Shown here: piece after piece, positions 1-8,250 of the stretch
Position numbering within the stretch: the first letter of the stretch is position 1
How the letters are laid out: every line of letters begins with the position of its first letter
Source: Mucidula mucida
Lineage: Eukaryota > Basidiomycota > Agaricomycetes > Agaricales > Physalacriaceae
Reading direction: 5' to 3'
Assembly (NCBI GenBank): GCA_015501055.1
Contig: JADNYV010000872.1
Coordinates: 1-13,750, forward strand
DNA: 13,750 nucleotides
Made by a program: the position numbers and the translations under genes
Notes under the pieces: generated by a model
Told to the model about the DNA's origin: nothing
The model's database searches: none
What the model saw: the letters and a program-made list of their open reading frames with translations, nothing else

Positions 1-174
1 TGAGTCAAGTATTTATTCCAGTAGATAGTAGAACATTCTAGTACTCTACAATTTGTAGTATATATACGCGGCCTGCAAGGCCATTCAGAATAATCTAATT
101 ACTCTTACTTCTCCCTCATCCTCACATAGCTCGAGTCTCGCAGTTAGCCACTGCAACATCATATTCCCCATATT
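1..174. other. no gene seen, downstream of kinase-like copy 1
   Basis: This AT-rich stretch lies 3' of the stop codon of the first kinase-like copy, which is read on the minus strand. It presumably holds that copy's 3' untranslated region. I see no conserved reading frame, RNA gene or repeat in it. Confidence 0.5.
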
Positions 175-1343
175 TTACAACAGTTGTGTATGTAGCCGAT
201 TCGGCGGTATTTTCCCCAATTCTGTCCGCAGTCTTTCATGCGCATCATGAGAGGACGGTCGCCGAGAGGGATCATCTGAAGCCATTTCTCGCAGAATGTC
301 GTCGATGGATGAATGTTGGTCCTGGGAGGCACCGGAAGTTCCGAACGAGGTGACATCAAAAAGTCGCACATACCGAAAAATGGCGCAAGGACCAACCAAA
401 CTGCCACATGTCACCTTTGAGAGAGTTATACATGATATCAGTCGCCTCTGGAGGTGTAGGCATGGTATATGGACGGTCCTTGATCGGCGGGCTGAATATC
501 ATGTAGTCGGCTTCCTCGCAATCTGGCCCTAGTTCGAGCGCGCACTCGAGGTCAACGATATAAACGCGAGGACGCGTCACCGATGGTCTTCCGTGGATAA
601 GAGATTCCGGAAGCCATTGTAGAAGGAATTTATGAACGAATGCGTCCCAAAAGACGCAATGTTAGTGTTGTACACGGACGTGTGTGGGTGGAATCTCACT
701 AGATGCATGATGTGCAAGCCATGAAGGTAGGACAGACCCTTGAATGAAAATCAATGACAAGGAAATAGCTGCTATAATTGATTACCTACTTCAAGGGCTT
801 GCAGAACCATATCAAGTACATCACCGGTTGATGTCCTCTTCCATTCTAACGCATCCTGAATGGAGGGGCCGACCATGGGAGAGACGGTGCAGACAAGGTC
901 GTCGTATACGATGCCGTTCCAGATGGGCAACATGTGATTTGTCGCTACAAGACTCTCGAGGCCAGATGTTCTTTGCCGTCTTCGCCTCTACATATGACGC
1001 GTAGGACAACCGCGATGCCCTCACGATTAGTACCTGCCGTGAGGTGACCATTCTAATGAACGTGTCTGTGAGATTGCTGACCGACAGAGAACGAGCAACG
1101 TACCGTAAGCTCAATTTCTTTCAGTTGTGCGCCGCTGTCTTCGGAGAAGAGCTGAGGACCAACGAAGAGAAAGCTGCTATTCGTTGGATATTCAGGATCG
1201 GGTTTTCGAAGGTTATCTGAGCCACTGGGTAGCCATAGTCGGATACCAAGGCGATCAATGGCTGGGCGAAGACAGCTCCAGAATGCTTTGCGTCTTTCGA
1301 TCGAGGCAGGTGCTTGCCACTCTGATAAAGACGCCGGTGCCGC
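175..1343 (-). pseudogene. kinase-like protein, tandem copy 1 (degraded)
   Basis: This is a multi-exon minus-strand gene of a kinase-like fold family I associate with basidiomycetes. Exons in transcript order are 1343-1104, 1052-790, 738-700, 646-374 and 321-175 (stop TAA). Introns are 1103-1053, 789-739, 699-647 and 373-322 (51, 51, 53 and 52 nt), all in phase 0. Recognisable parts are an N-lobe segment (LSEWQAP, AFWSCLRP), ATNHMLPIW, the microexon YLHGLHIMHL, then DAFVHKFLLQW, VYIVDLE in place of DFG, PTPPE in place of APE, GDMWQFGWSL (helix F) and a C-lobe end with DDPSRRPS. Three lesions are visible. Exon 1052-790 is 263 nt, against 315 nt in the neighbouring copy, and changes frame near 960-980. 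The acceptor before the catalytic Asp reads GG instead of AG (plus strand 647-648 is CC). The residue five after that Asp is Lys rather than the metal-binding Asn. The first exon boundary (CAG acceptor at 1346-1344) is inferred and the true start codon is unresolved. Loss of function is likely. Confidence 0.6.
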
Positions 1344-1346
1344 CTG

Positions 1347-1784
1347 TGAAAACATATTATTCGGGAGCATTGGCGACATTTCGAGTCCATACCATCTGCG
1401 CACAGGTTACCTGGGCAAAGCTTTTGAAGAGCCATATAGAAAATCACGTTGCCGAAGCTAGAGTAGCTATCTGGACGAAATAAGATCGCGAAGTTGAGGT
1501 CATGGAGGTCGTGCACGGTTCGCAGCCTTTAAGAGTATTCATCAGAGACACACAAATCGTGTTAGCAGGTATCCGAGACGAGCGCAAGACAGACCTGCAC
1601 GACAGAGGAACCTACAGCCTTTCGGCGCGTGTGATGGTGGACAAGGGCAAACCGTGGGAACTTGAGCCCGCGTTTAGTGATCTAACGAGTCGGGACTACA
1701 ATCGTTCACAAATGTGTATTTCGCAGGAAACAAACTTTCTTCAGGACAATCAGTCGAATACACAAGGTGTTGGATCAAAAACAG
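1347..1784. other. interval between the two kinase-like copies
   Basis: This interval lies between the inferred N-lobe exon of copy 1 and the stop of copy 2. It may hold the promoter and a first exon of copy 1. One possible upstream intron is GTATGG...CACAG, ending at 1344 on the minus strand. Open frames here on the plus strand have no recognisable motifs. I could not place a start codon with confidence. Confidence 0.35.
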
Positions 1785-3029
1785 CTAGTAGTACGGCAGA
1801 AGTGTGATTGTCGGAGCAACATGAAGCTGCTCCGGCGGGACGTTGTATACTACGTCTCGAAATTTATTCAAGAGATCCTCACAGGACATCCTTGCAACCG
1901 GATCCGGATTCACCATCTCTCGAATGACCGCGTCAATTTCTTCGATGTTTGACTTGAGAGGTAATTAGATTGGGAGGCAAAAAAATAGATTCGAACACTT
2001 ACCGACAATTGCTGAAGATAATATCCAAGCTGCCATACATCTGCTTTGAAAGGACAGTACGGTTCTCCATCTTGACCTTCAGGAGGCACGGGGACGACAT
2101 AGTGTGGTGAATCTACAGGCGGTCCAACTACCTTGCACTGATCCTCTGGACAATCGGCGGAGAACTGAATCGAGAACTCTAGATCAATAAGGTATACGCG
2201 AGGCTTAGTTGTTGACGGTTTCCCGCGGCGTAAGCTCTGCGGTAACCATTGAACTAAATAGTTCTGAATGAAGGCGTCCTAGGGCAATTTAGGGCCAAAG
2301 GGGGACTCGAGAGATGAAAAATGCATACCCTATGTGCTACTCGATGGCTATGCAGGAAGGCAATCGCCTTAGATAACCAGTAAGCTTAGTACGCCAGGAA
2401 GATTCCAGAAAGAATCACCTCGATACACTGGAGCATCATGTCCAAGATATCACCGACTGAGTTGCCCCTCCCAATTGCACGGTTATCTTCCATCTCCGTG
2501 TCAAAGACGGCCTGGAAGGACGCGTGAACAAGAGGAGAAACGATGAACACCATATCCTCATAAATGATCTCGCCCCACAACGGCAACATGTGGTTGGTAG
2601 CTACCGAGCTTTCGCCACCCGTCCCAAATAGTCGTGTCAGTCTGAGGCGTTCCCTGCCCTCTTCTCCTTTCACAGCAGCGTGGACGACTACCGCGACACC
2701 GTCACGGTTGTTCCCGACGCGGTGATGAAGAGACTATAAACAATTAGTCAATATTCGAATTGAAAAGGCAAACTTGCAGAGAAGGTCTTATATTTCAATT
2801 CTCTTCCACCACCGGATCCCACATTGTATTTGAGATGGGGTGCGACCTATATAAACCCGCTACTGAGCGGATAGCCGATTCCACGACGCGTCAAGCGAAC
2901 CCAATAACCCCGTTTCCAGAGTTCGATACCATGTGCTTGAAACAGGGAGTGTAGGCCCACCCAAATATCGTTTTCGGGGACTGACACTCCCCAATCTGAC
3001 AGGGACTCTGGGAGGTTCTGCAATGGTTG
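1785..3029 (-). pseudogene. kinase-like protein, tandem copy 2 (one in-frame stop)
   Basis: This is the better preserved paralogue, on the minus strand. Exons in transcript order are 3029-2778, 2733-2419, 2367-2329, 2278-2003 and 1952-1785 (stop TAG), of 252, 315, 39, 276 and 168 nt. All are whole codons, giving about 349 residues. Introns are 2777-2734 (GC-AG, 44 nt), 2418-2368 (51 nt, with TACTAAG branch site), 2328-2279 (50 nt) and 2002-1953 (50 nt, GTAAGT). Motifs are LSDWG and ELWKRG (N-lobe), VVVHAAVKGEEG (candidate beta-3 Lys), ATNHMLPLW, FLHSHRVAHR joined across an intron to DAFIQNYLVQW (HRDxxxxN intact), VYLIDLE (Asp kept, DFG Gly lost), VPPEG, KADVWQLGYY (helix F) and NPDPVARMSCEDLL. 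An in-frame TAG at 2849-2847 (minus strand) lies in the N-lobe exon, at a place where copy 1 has a coding codon. It may therefore be a recent pseudogene, or translation may start downstream. Substrate and pathway are unknown. The altered DFG suggests weak or absent catalysis. Confidence 0.62.
2734..2777 (-). other. 44-nt GC-AG intron in kinase-like copy 2
   Basis: On the minus strand the donor reads GCAAGT and the acceptor TATAG, with a TGACTAAT branch-like site. The homologous intron in copy 1 (1103-1053) has a GT donor (GTACGT) at the same phase-0 position. Only this boundary keeps both flanking exons in the frame shared with copy 1. Confidence 0.5.
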
Positions 3030-3032
3030 CTG

Positions 3033-4409
3033 TCAAGGCCCAATTCCAGTTGAAACTGAGCTACGAACATATGCAGGGCCTTCAGTGGCCATAAGACTGT
3101 GATAACAGTCAATGATGGCAGCTGTCAAGTGGCCGTAAAAAGGCATGATACGTGAATTGTAAGTTACGCGTGGGGGTACAGAACAAAGAAGAGGTTGAGA
3201 TGCCGCTCCGGCTGAGCTGCCGAAGTTGAAAGAACGACCAATTTAAACTCCGCTCCACATATAAGCCCCCCACATGCGTTAAGCGCTTTACAGCTGTTAA
3301 AACACACCATCATGAACTTTGGCATTAACGCGCGTGCCAATATCTTTTGATGCTACCATACATGACATGTCTATCAGTACACGACAGACCCTCAGCGACT
3401 AGGCAAGAAATATGCTCGTCGAGACGCCACTGGGCGTTACAGGGTGGGCATCTACAAGGGAGAAAGAGTGACTGGACAAAACGTGCGCGTCTGTGCGTCC
3501 CCATCCTATGCATGTGACAAGATGACACGAACATGAGTATGCCTTAATGTGAAGGTTGAAGTGCAAGAGGCGCAGTTGTCGCCGACAGAGTGAGTAATCA
3601 CGCTGTATATCCTGGAGCAATGATTCTGAATCTACGCACAGCCAAGATGCCACAGTCACCGCGGCTTGATTCCAACCGTAACACTTTTTGTACTATACCT
3701 TGCGTAAGGTTGTATATTCCCTGCAAACTCGATAGCGTCCCAAGGAAATGAGAAGTAACGACATTCATGCCTACCCTTCCATAGACCATGAAGCGTACCT
3801 GAGTGTGTCCTTCTCAATATGCAATCAAAAACCTCGTCCCAGACTGTCGGGAGGCTTGCGGGCGCAACTTCACACGTATCGAGAAGCGCGCAACTCTAGG
3901 ACGGCGGAGGACTTCGTACCAATATTGGAGAGATCTAATCGTTCATTGTCGTGTATGGCCTAACGAAGACAGGCGCGCATCCTGAGACTCGTTATACCAT
4001 TGCGAAGATAAGGTCCAATAGTTCCCACCGCGCTAGGTTACGCAGTTGAGTAGTGTGCGCCATCCATAATGTTGAATACGCTGAATGCCATTTTACAAGG
4101 TCGCTCATTTCTAACTGTCGGGGAACTAGCAGCCAAAGCTAGAAAGATTGTGGTAAGCGGAAACTACGCCGCGTGGCAAAAGCGACGTCGTACTATGTCC
4201 GTCCTGTGATACCTGTCCTTTTTGTCCCACATGAGTGTTACTGTATCAAACAGAAGAGAGGAACTTTTCTCGCCCTACAACAATAGTTCGGTGCTTCGTA
4301 AATGTGTTCAAACGGTTGGCTCGATCACTCCAACCGGTACTCGTAATTTTCGCTATTCGGTTCTACCACGACGTCAGAAAAACACCAGATCTCTTATTAA
4401 CATATATAC
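3033..4409. other. no recognisable gene
   Basis: Open frames up to about 86 codons occur on both strands, but none shows a domain, a good start context or an intron pattern I recognise. The part near 3240-3320 has a TATA-like ACATATAAG followed by an ATG at 3312. That ATG opens only a short frame. I see no RNA gene or mobile element. Confidence 0.45.
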
Positions 4410-5145
4410 CTGCGTTATATTCGATTGTCCGTCCCAACACGTCGCCTTTCAAGATGAGCGCGAGCGCGTCCGAAGATACGCCGGCCCTCGTATGGAAGTC
4501 GTTCTGCGGTACAACGGGCGGGTGGTGTAGCCGTTGTAGCTGCGGGAACTCCTACAGCGTCGCTAGTTTAACTTTGGCGGGTCCGCTACTATCAAGAAAA
4601 TGTCCTAAACCGAGACACGGAGCTAGTCTCGTAAACCGACTCAACGAGAGAAGATGGGATACTCACGATCGTCTCTTAGACACGGATCGATTCTACTCAC
4701 GTCTGCTCGTTGACATTCTGCCGAACAAAAGACGCGTCGACAAGTCGTGCATATGATACCGCGTCCTTTACGATGGAGGACAAGCTTCGCATACACTGCA
4801 TGAAGAGCATCACGCCCAACGACAGATTAGCAATTTCCTCTCTAAATAGGTCCGATACGCCGCGCCGCGCGTAAGAATGTCCCGCAGCGTCTCTGAACCG
4901 TCCACGTTGCCCTCCGTCCGCAACATCGAATTGGCCATTAACGTCAACAAACCGAAAGCTTGTAGTACACTCGGTCGACGAAGCGCGATGCCCGCTGGCA
5001 TCGCAGTATGCGCGCGATTGAGCAGCAGTGCAATCGTCCGTAGGAGTGAACAGGAAGTGAAGCAAAAGCGCGGGAGATAAGGAACGTCTGCGTGACCGTT
5101 GATGGACAAGGCTGGGAGGTGGCGAGCTGAAATCCTTTCAGGCAT
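4410..5145 (-). pseudogene. possible unidentified multi-exon gene or gene remnant
   Basis: I do not recognise this protein. On the minus strand a coding-like run begins with ATG at 5145 and reads through about 4855 (LLRTIALLLNRAH, MPAGIALRRPSVLQAF, SETLRDILTRGAAYRTYL). It then continues in a different frame to about 4700 (EEIANLSLGVMLFMQCM, ARLVDASF), where a canonical GTGAGT donor stands (plus 4695-4700). A further open stretch runs from about 4605 to 4410 (DSSGPAKVKLATL, then EFPQLQRLHHPPVV, ALALILKGDVLGR), with one in-frame TAG at 4554-4552, and ends at a GTATAT donor-like site. The long frame has a G/C-rich third position, as expected of a coding sequence. Frame change and stop suggest a decayed gene. 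Alternatively the exon structure is misread, or the signal is chance. Plus-strand open frames overlap the same DNA, and I could not exclude them. Confidence 0.25.
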
Positions 5146-5267
5146 TCCCGTTCTAGTAGAAGCTAGACTTTGTTCGTTCGTTGTTAAGAAGTCGATGACA
5201 GTGATAGCTGTTTATACAGCCCTGTTGGGAATGTGAGCTGCGCCGATAGAATGGTGAAATCAAACCT

Positions 5268-5286
5268 GTACCCAACCGGTACCCAA
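5268..5286. repeat. short direct repeat GTACCCAA x2
   Basis: GTACCCAA occurs at 5268-5275 and again at 5279-5286, separated by CCG. It lies about 125 bases upstream of the ATG of the candidate minus-strand gene. A paired regulatory site is possible, but chance is not excluded. Confidence 0.3.
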
Positions 5287-5308
5287 TTGATTACTTCCGG
5301 TCACTGCC

Positions 5309-5323
5309 GTTGTTGTTGTTGTT
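5309..5323. repeat. (GTT)5 microsatellite
   Basis: Five GTT units run in tandem. It is a simple trinucleotide run with no evident function. Confidence 0.8.
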
Positions 5324-6703
5324 GTCGCGGGCGGGTAGTCGGTCATGGTGGTGGGAGGTGACAAAGTGTAGATTTCTCCAGCATTCCGGTAGTTTCAAGC
5401 AGCTAGGAGAAAGATATACATATGAGACGCGCAACGATTGTGGGAGGAGGAAGAGGAAAGTGCCGCCGGCAAATGTACATCGCCCAGGTTGCTTTCCTTC
5501 CCAATTGCTTCCATCATCATCTCACAAACACGCCGCTATGATACAGGTTTATTCAGGCAACTCACGAGAACAGTTGCTGTCTTCTCCATCTATTCGTCGT
5601 GTATGATGCTGGCAACTCAACGACCCTGCTGCCTGCCAACGGATGGGTGTAAAAACGGAAACCAGTCATTACAGCGGCAAAGATACGTGTTCGAGCTGTC
5701 TGGGTCTACGCGCCGCACAATGATATGTCTGGGATTCTGAAGTACATCCTTCTGATTTAGGCCATCTGCCAGTCGCATTCCAACTACAACAATCGCGCGG
5801 CTTGGACTGGCGGTCCCGCCTTCACATAGAAAGGACATCTTCTGTGAGCTCACGACTGCCTTCTTATATGAAATTTAGTCAGACTTACGGGCGCAGTCCG
5901 GCCATGAAGCTTATGGTTTAGACACCATCTAGTAACGGTGGTTACTGCAATGTGGGACAGGTTAGGATGACTAATCGCTGGTCACGGTGCTATCGACAAG
6001 CTATCTCTGTGTTAGGTCCTCCGAGAAATTGTGCTTGTCGACATGTCCTGGCCACCAGTAAAAGGTATTTCATTCGCTTTACTTTGGAAGGGTAACTTGC
6101 TTGAAGTCTAGCTTGCCTCTAGATCATTTGAGTGGTGCGGCTGGCCCTCGTTGTTGTGCACCAAGCCGAAATATGTGTCATTGTCGTGCCATCGACCCAA
6201 TCATCTTAACACGGTCATGTTATCCGCGCCATCTTCCCCATGCTGCCATCATCGACATGCGGCATAACGTGGCTTATCCGGATTTATCTTTGACAAATCA
6301 GGAGTTCTGTCACACTCCTGATGGAGATTCCCATTTCGATCTTCAAGAGTGGCGCAATATCAGTTCAACAACAATCGCTTAGAATGTGGGTAGCTATTAT
6401 TTCTGTAATGCCCCAGCTGAGATGTGTCTTCTCTTTGGATGAGCCACCCGTGCGCAACAGTCATTTTGTCGTCGAGTTACCCGATTTGGCGAACAAAGGC
6501 CACCGGCATCCTCCGAGCTCATCGCCCATTGTAGTCTGTCCACATACTCGAGGTAAATTCACTCTTGCCTTTCCACCACCACCTATCGTCTGCTCTTCAC
6601 GGTCAATAATCCGTGTCTCAACGACTATCTCCCCAACAATCACGACATAGACGCCATGCCCATCGTTCACAACAACTGTACACCGAACAAAGGTGCTGGT
6701 AAA

Positions 6704-7528
6704 ATGTCGACGCCTAATGCCGCGTCGCCCGCTGACCTGCGTGCTCGGGATTCGTCACCCATCGATTCGGAAGCCCAAACGTCCCACATCGCCTCCGTTT
6801 CATCCAAACCCTTGTCGCGTAACAATAGCGCGTCGAGTATATCCCAGGAGCCGATGCGTTCACCCGCCGCGGAACTGAAGGGCGCATTCCAGCGCTACCA
6901 GGAGTATCACAGAAATGAGGCCTCTGCAGCTGCTGGAACGCAAGCCAGAGGGAGCGAAGATGCCCAACGAGGGTCGACTCGTGGCACACAGGCAGGGCGA
7001 CCGAAGCGTAAAGCGGCGGGCAATGGTACAACGCGCCATGCCAAAGGAAAGAAGCAGGAGACGCTAGAGGTGAGTTTTTTTGATTCCAGGATCCCTTCAC
7101 TGATTCTGGTATTCAGGTCGAATCCAACCCAGTTGGATACGCCTCCCCAGCATTCCTCGCCCCTCAAGTAAGCTTCCACCTTGACACTCTTCGTGGTTAC
7201 TCATTGTCTCATTTAGGTTCCATCATCTGAGCCGGACACATTCGCTCATTATAGGTTCTTCATGCTGCCCATCCCGCCTTGTCGCGAACTCGCACCCTGC
7301 AATGCCCTGTACGAATTCCAGCTTCCTCAATCTCCGGAACTCACCATGGTACTCCTTGTTCGCTAGATTAATCTGTACTGTGCGCCAATTTTGCCTGGGG
7401 AGCTGGATCTTGGTCCGTTCGTTTTGAGGAAGGTGCCGGAGGAGAGGTTTGCGTTTGCGCTGCACTTTGCGCAGACTGTGCGGCCTCTTTTGTTTGATCC
7501 CGAAGTTTCTGGGCAGCTTCTCCAGTAG
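6704..7528 (+). CDS. unidentified protein with AT-hook-like motif, 3-4 exons
   Basis: The family is not recognised. Exon 1 starts at ATG 6704 (A at -3); an in-frame ATG at 6656 is an alternative start. It ends at 7069. It encodes a Ser/Ala/Pro-rich, probably disordered N-terminus, an LKGAFQRYQEYHRNEA helix-like segment, and a basic patch with GRPKRK (6995-7012), similar to the core of an AT-hook and suggesting a nuclear or DNA-associated role. Intron 7070-7116 (GTGAGT...CAG, 47 nt) is followed by exon 7117-7167 (17 codons), then intron 7168-7216 (GTAAGC...TAG, 49 nt) and an exon from 7217. All introns are phase 0. That exon meets an in-frame TAG at 7364-7366. The same frame then stays open for 53 codons with protein-like content (LDLGPFVLRKVPEERF) to TAG 7526-7528. 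Either the gene carries a premature stop, or a weak intron 7349-7402 (GTACTC...GAG, 54 nt) removes it and gives about 224 residues. The retrotransposon begins 140 bases downstream. Confidence 0.5.
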
Positions 7529-7663
7529 GAATGTGTTTCTTTCCTATTGTTCATGGTCATTGGCATCTGTATATATCTATGTATCTCCGCTGTCGTTGTT
7601 AGGTTTCTCATGACAAAACCGTGTACTTACACGTTGAATACAACGTACATTATCTCGGTCAGA

Positions 7664-7668
7664 CCAAG
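7664..7668. other. putative left target-site duplication CCAAG
   Basis: These are the five bases immediately outside the 5' LTR. Ty3/Gypsy integrases usually duplicate 4-6 bp (mostly 5). The matching copy would lie beyond the end of the window, so this cannot be confirmed here. Confidence 0.35.
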
Positions 7669-8048
7669 TGTTATGAATGACCATATTTTCACACTTTCAC
7701 ATCTTATCATATCTTATCGGGGGCCTTGTCTTATCAACCAACGGACTGTTTCATCATCTGTTTCGTCACCGATCATACTCCTTTTCATTACCGAAGCCGT
7801 ACTCATGACGGACACACACCCAACACATGGATGACATCATACATGCCGATACCTCATGGACTCCCTATTGTATACACACCGCCGACACTCGTAGCACACA
7901 TGGTCGTTTCAGTATTATTACTTACATGCAGTCACCACTCGTATTTAATGGTTTCACGGACTAGTAGCATACAACACTGGGTCAAGGGCGTGGAGCATCC
8001 CTAGTGGAAACGCGTATGGACAAGGAGCTTCAAACACAGACTTACTAG

Positions 8049-8056
8049 TATATAAG
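8049..8056 (+). promoter_or_regulatory. TATA box of the 5' LTR promoter (TATATAAG)
   Basis: TATATAAG starts 32 bases before the 12-mer at 8081. That is the normal distance from TATA box to transcription start, so the transcript's 5' end should coincide with the self-primer sequence. Confidence 0.7.
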
Positions 8057-8080
8057 CAGTAGTGTAGTATCATTGTACTT

Positions 8081-8092
8081 TAGTTCCGATCT
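8081..8092 (+). promoter_or_regulatory. predicted transcript 5' end / self-primer
   Basis: TAGTTCCGATCT is the exact reverse complement of 8200-8211. In Tf1 of fission yeast the first 11 bases of the mRNA fold back, anneal to the primer-binding site, and are cut off to prime reverse transcription. The position of this 12-mer at the expected transcription start matches that scheme. The match is seen directly; the role is inferred. Confidence 0.7.
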
Positions 8093-8199
8093 CGTTTATA
8101 CACCTGGCCTAGCCTAGTCTTACGAACGTGAACGCTTTCTTCCTTAGTTCTTGCTGTGGTACCTGGTTGAGTCTCGTGGCTTAGTCAGTCGCTAACAGA

Positions 8200-8211
8200 A
8201 GATCGGAACTA
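8200..8211 (+). promoter_or_regulatory. primer-binding site, self-priming type
   Basis: AGATCGGAACTA starts two bases after the LTR end and pairs perfectly over 12 bases with 8081-8092. It does not begin with TGG, the complement of the tRNA CCA end, so a tRNA primer is unlikely. The two-base gap fits removal of a dinucleotide from the cDNA end by integrase. Confidence 0.75.
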
Positions 8212-8235
8212 CTTTCTACCACCTACCACACATCC

Positions 8236-8250
8236 CTGATCGTCGATCAG
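8236..8250 (+). other. perfect palindrome in the leader, 25 nt after the PBS
   Basis: CTGATCG and CGATCAG flank a single T. In RNA this can form a 5-bp hairpin with a five-base loop, or pair between two genomic RNAs. Its place just downstream of the primer-binding site is where retroelements often keep priming, dimerisation or packaging structures. A role is only inferred. Confidence 0.4.

Larger units (their letters stand above)
5146..6655. other. no recognisable gene
   Basis: No reading frame here has motifs I can place. The longest, on the plus strand around 6101-6382, could be a decayed exon but resembles nothing I know. The final part (about 6560-6655) is rich in C and T with little G, as is common just upstream of fungal start codons. 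It probably belongs to the promoter and 5' leader of the gene that follows. Confidence 0.4.
7669..8197 (+). repeat. 5' LTR, 529 bp
   Basis: The left edge is fixed by identity with the sequence that follows the polypurine tract at 13630: about 91 identical bases from TGTTATGAATG. The right edge is placed at TAACA (8193-8197), giving the short terminal inverted repeat TGTTA/TAACA, and a primer-binding site starts two bases later. U3 holds a TATA box at 8049-8056, and R probably begins at 8081. The R/U5 border is not resolvable. The LTR drives transcription of the element and, in the integrated copy, lies 140 bases 3' of the unidentified gene's last stop. Confidence 0.88.

Noticed and set aside
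1127..1483. 118-codon plus-strand ORF
   Set aside because: It lies antisense to the N-lobe exon of kinase-like copy 1, whose frame aligns with copy 2 (LSEW/LSDW, GIRLW/GIELW).
1986..2000. TTCGAA-containing sequence resembling a tRNA B box
   Set aside because: It lies inside the GTAAGT intron of kinase-like copy 2, and no A box or cloverleaf could be formed around it.
4235..4756. 173-codon plus-strand ORF, with an ATG at 4454 after a TATA-like sequence
   Set aside because: No recognisable domain, unusual composition, and it overlaps minus-strand coding-like frames with a splice donor. It could be real, but I cannot support it over the opposite strand.
7547..8004. Plus-strand ORFs in the 5' LTR (95 and 92 codons)
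   Set aside because: They cross the LTR boundary or lie wholly within U3, have no domain features, and are expected by chance.
8198..8215. tRNA-type primer-binding site
   Set aside because: The sequence after the LTR does not start with TGG, and a perfect 12-nt self-match explains it better.
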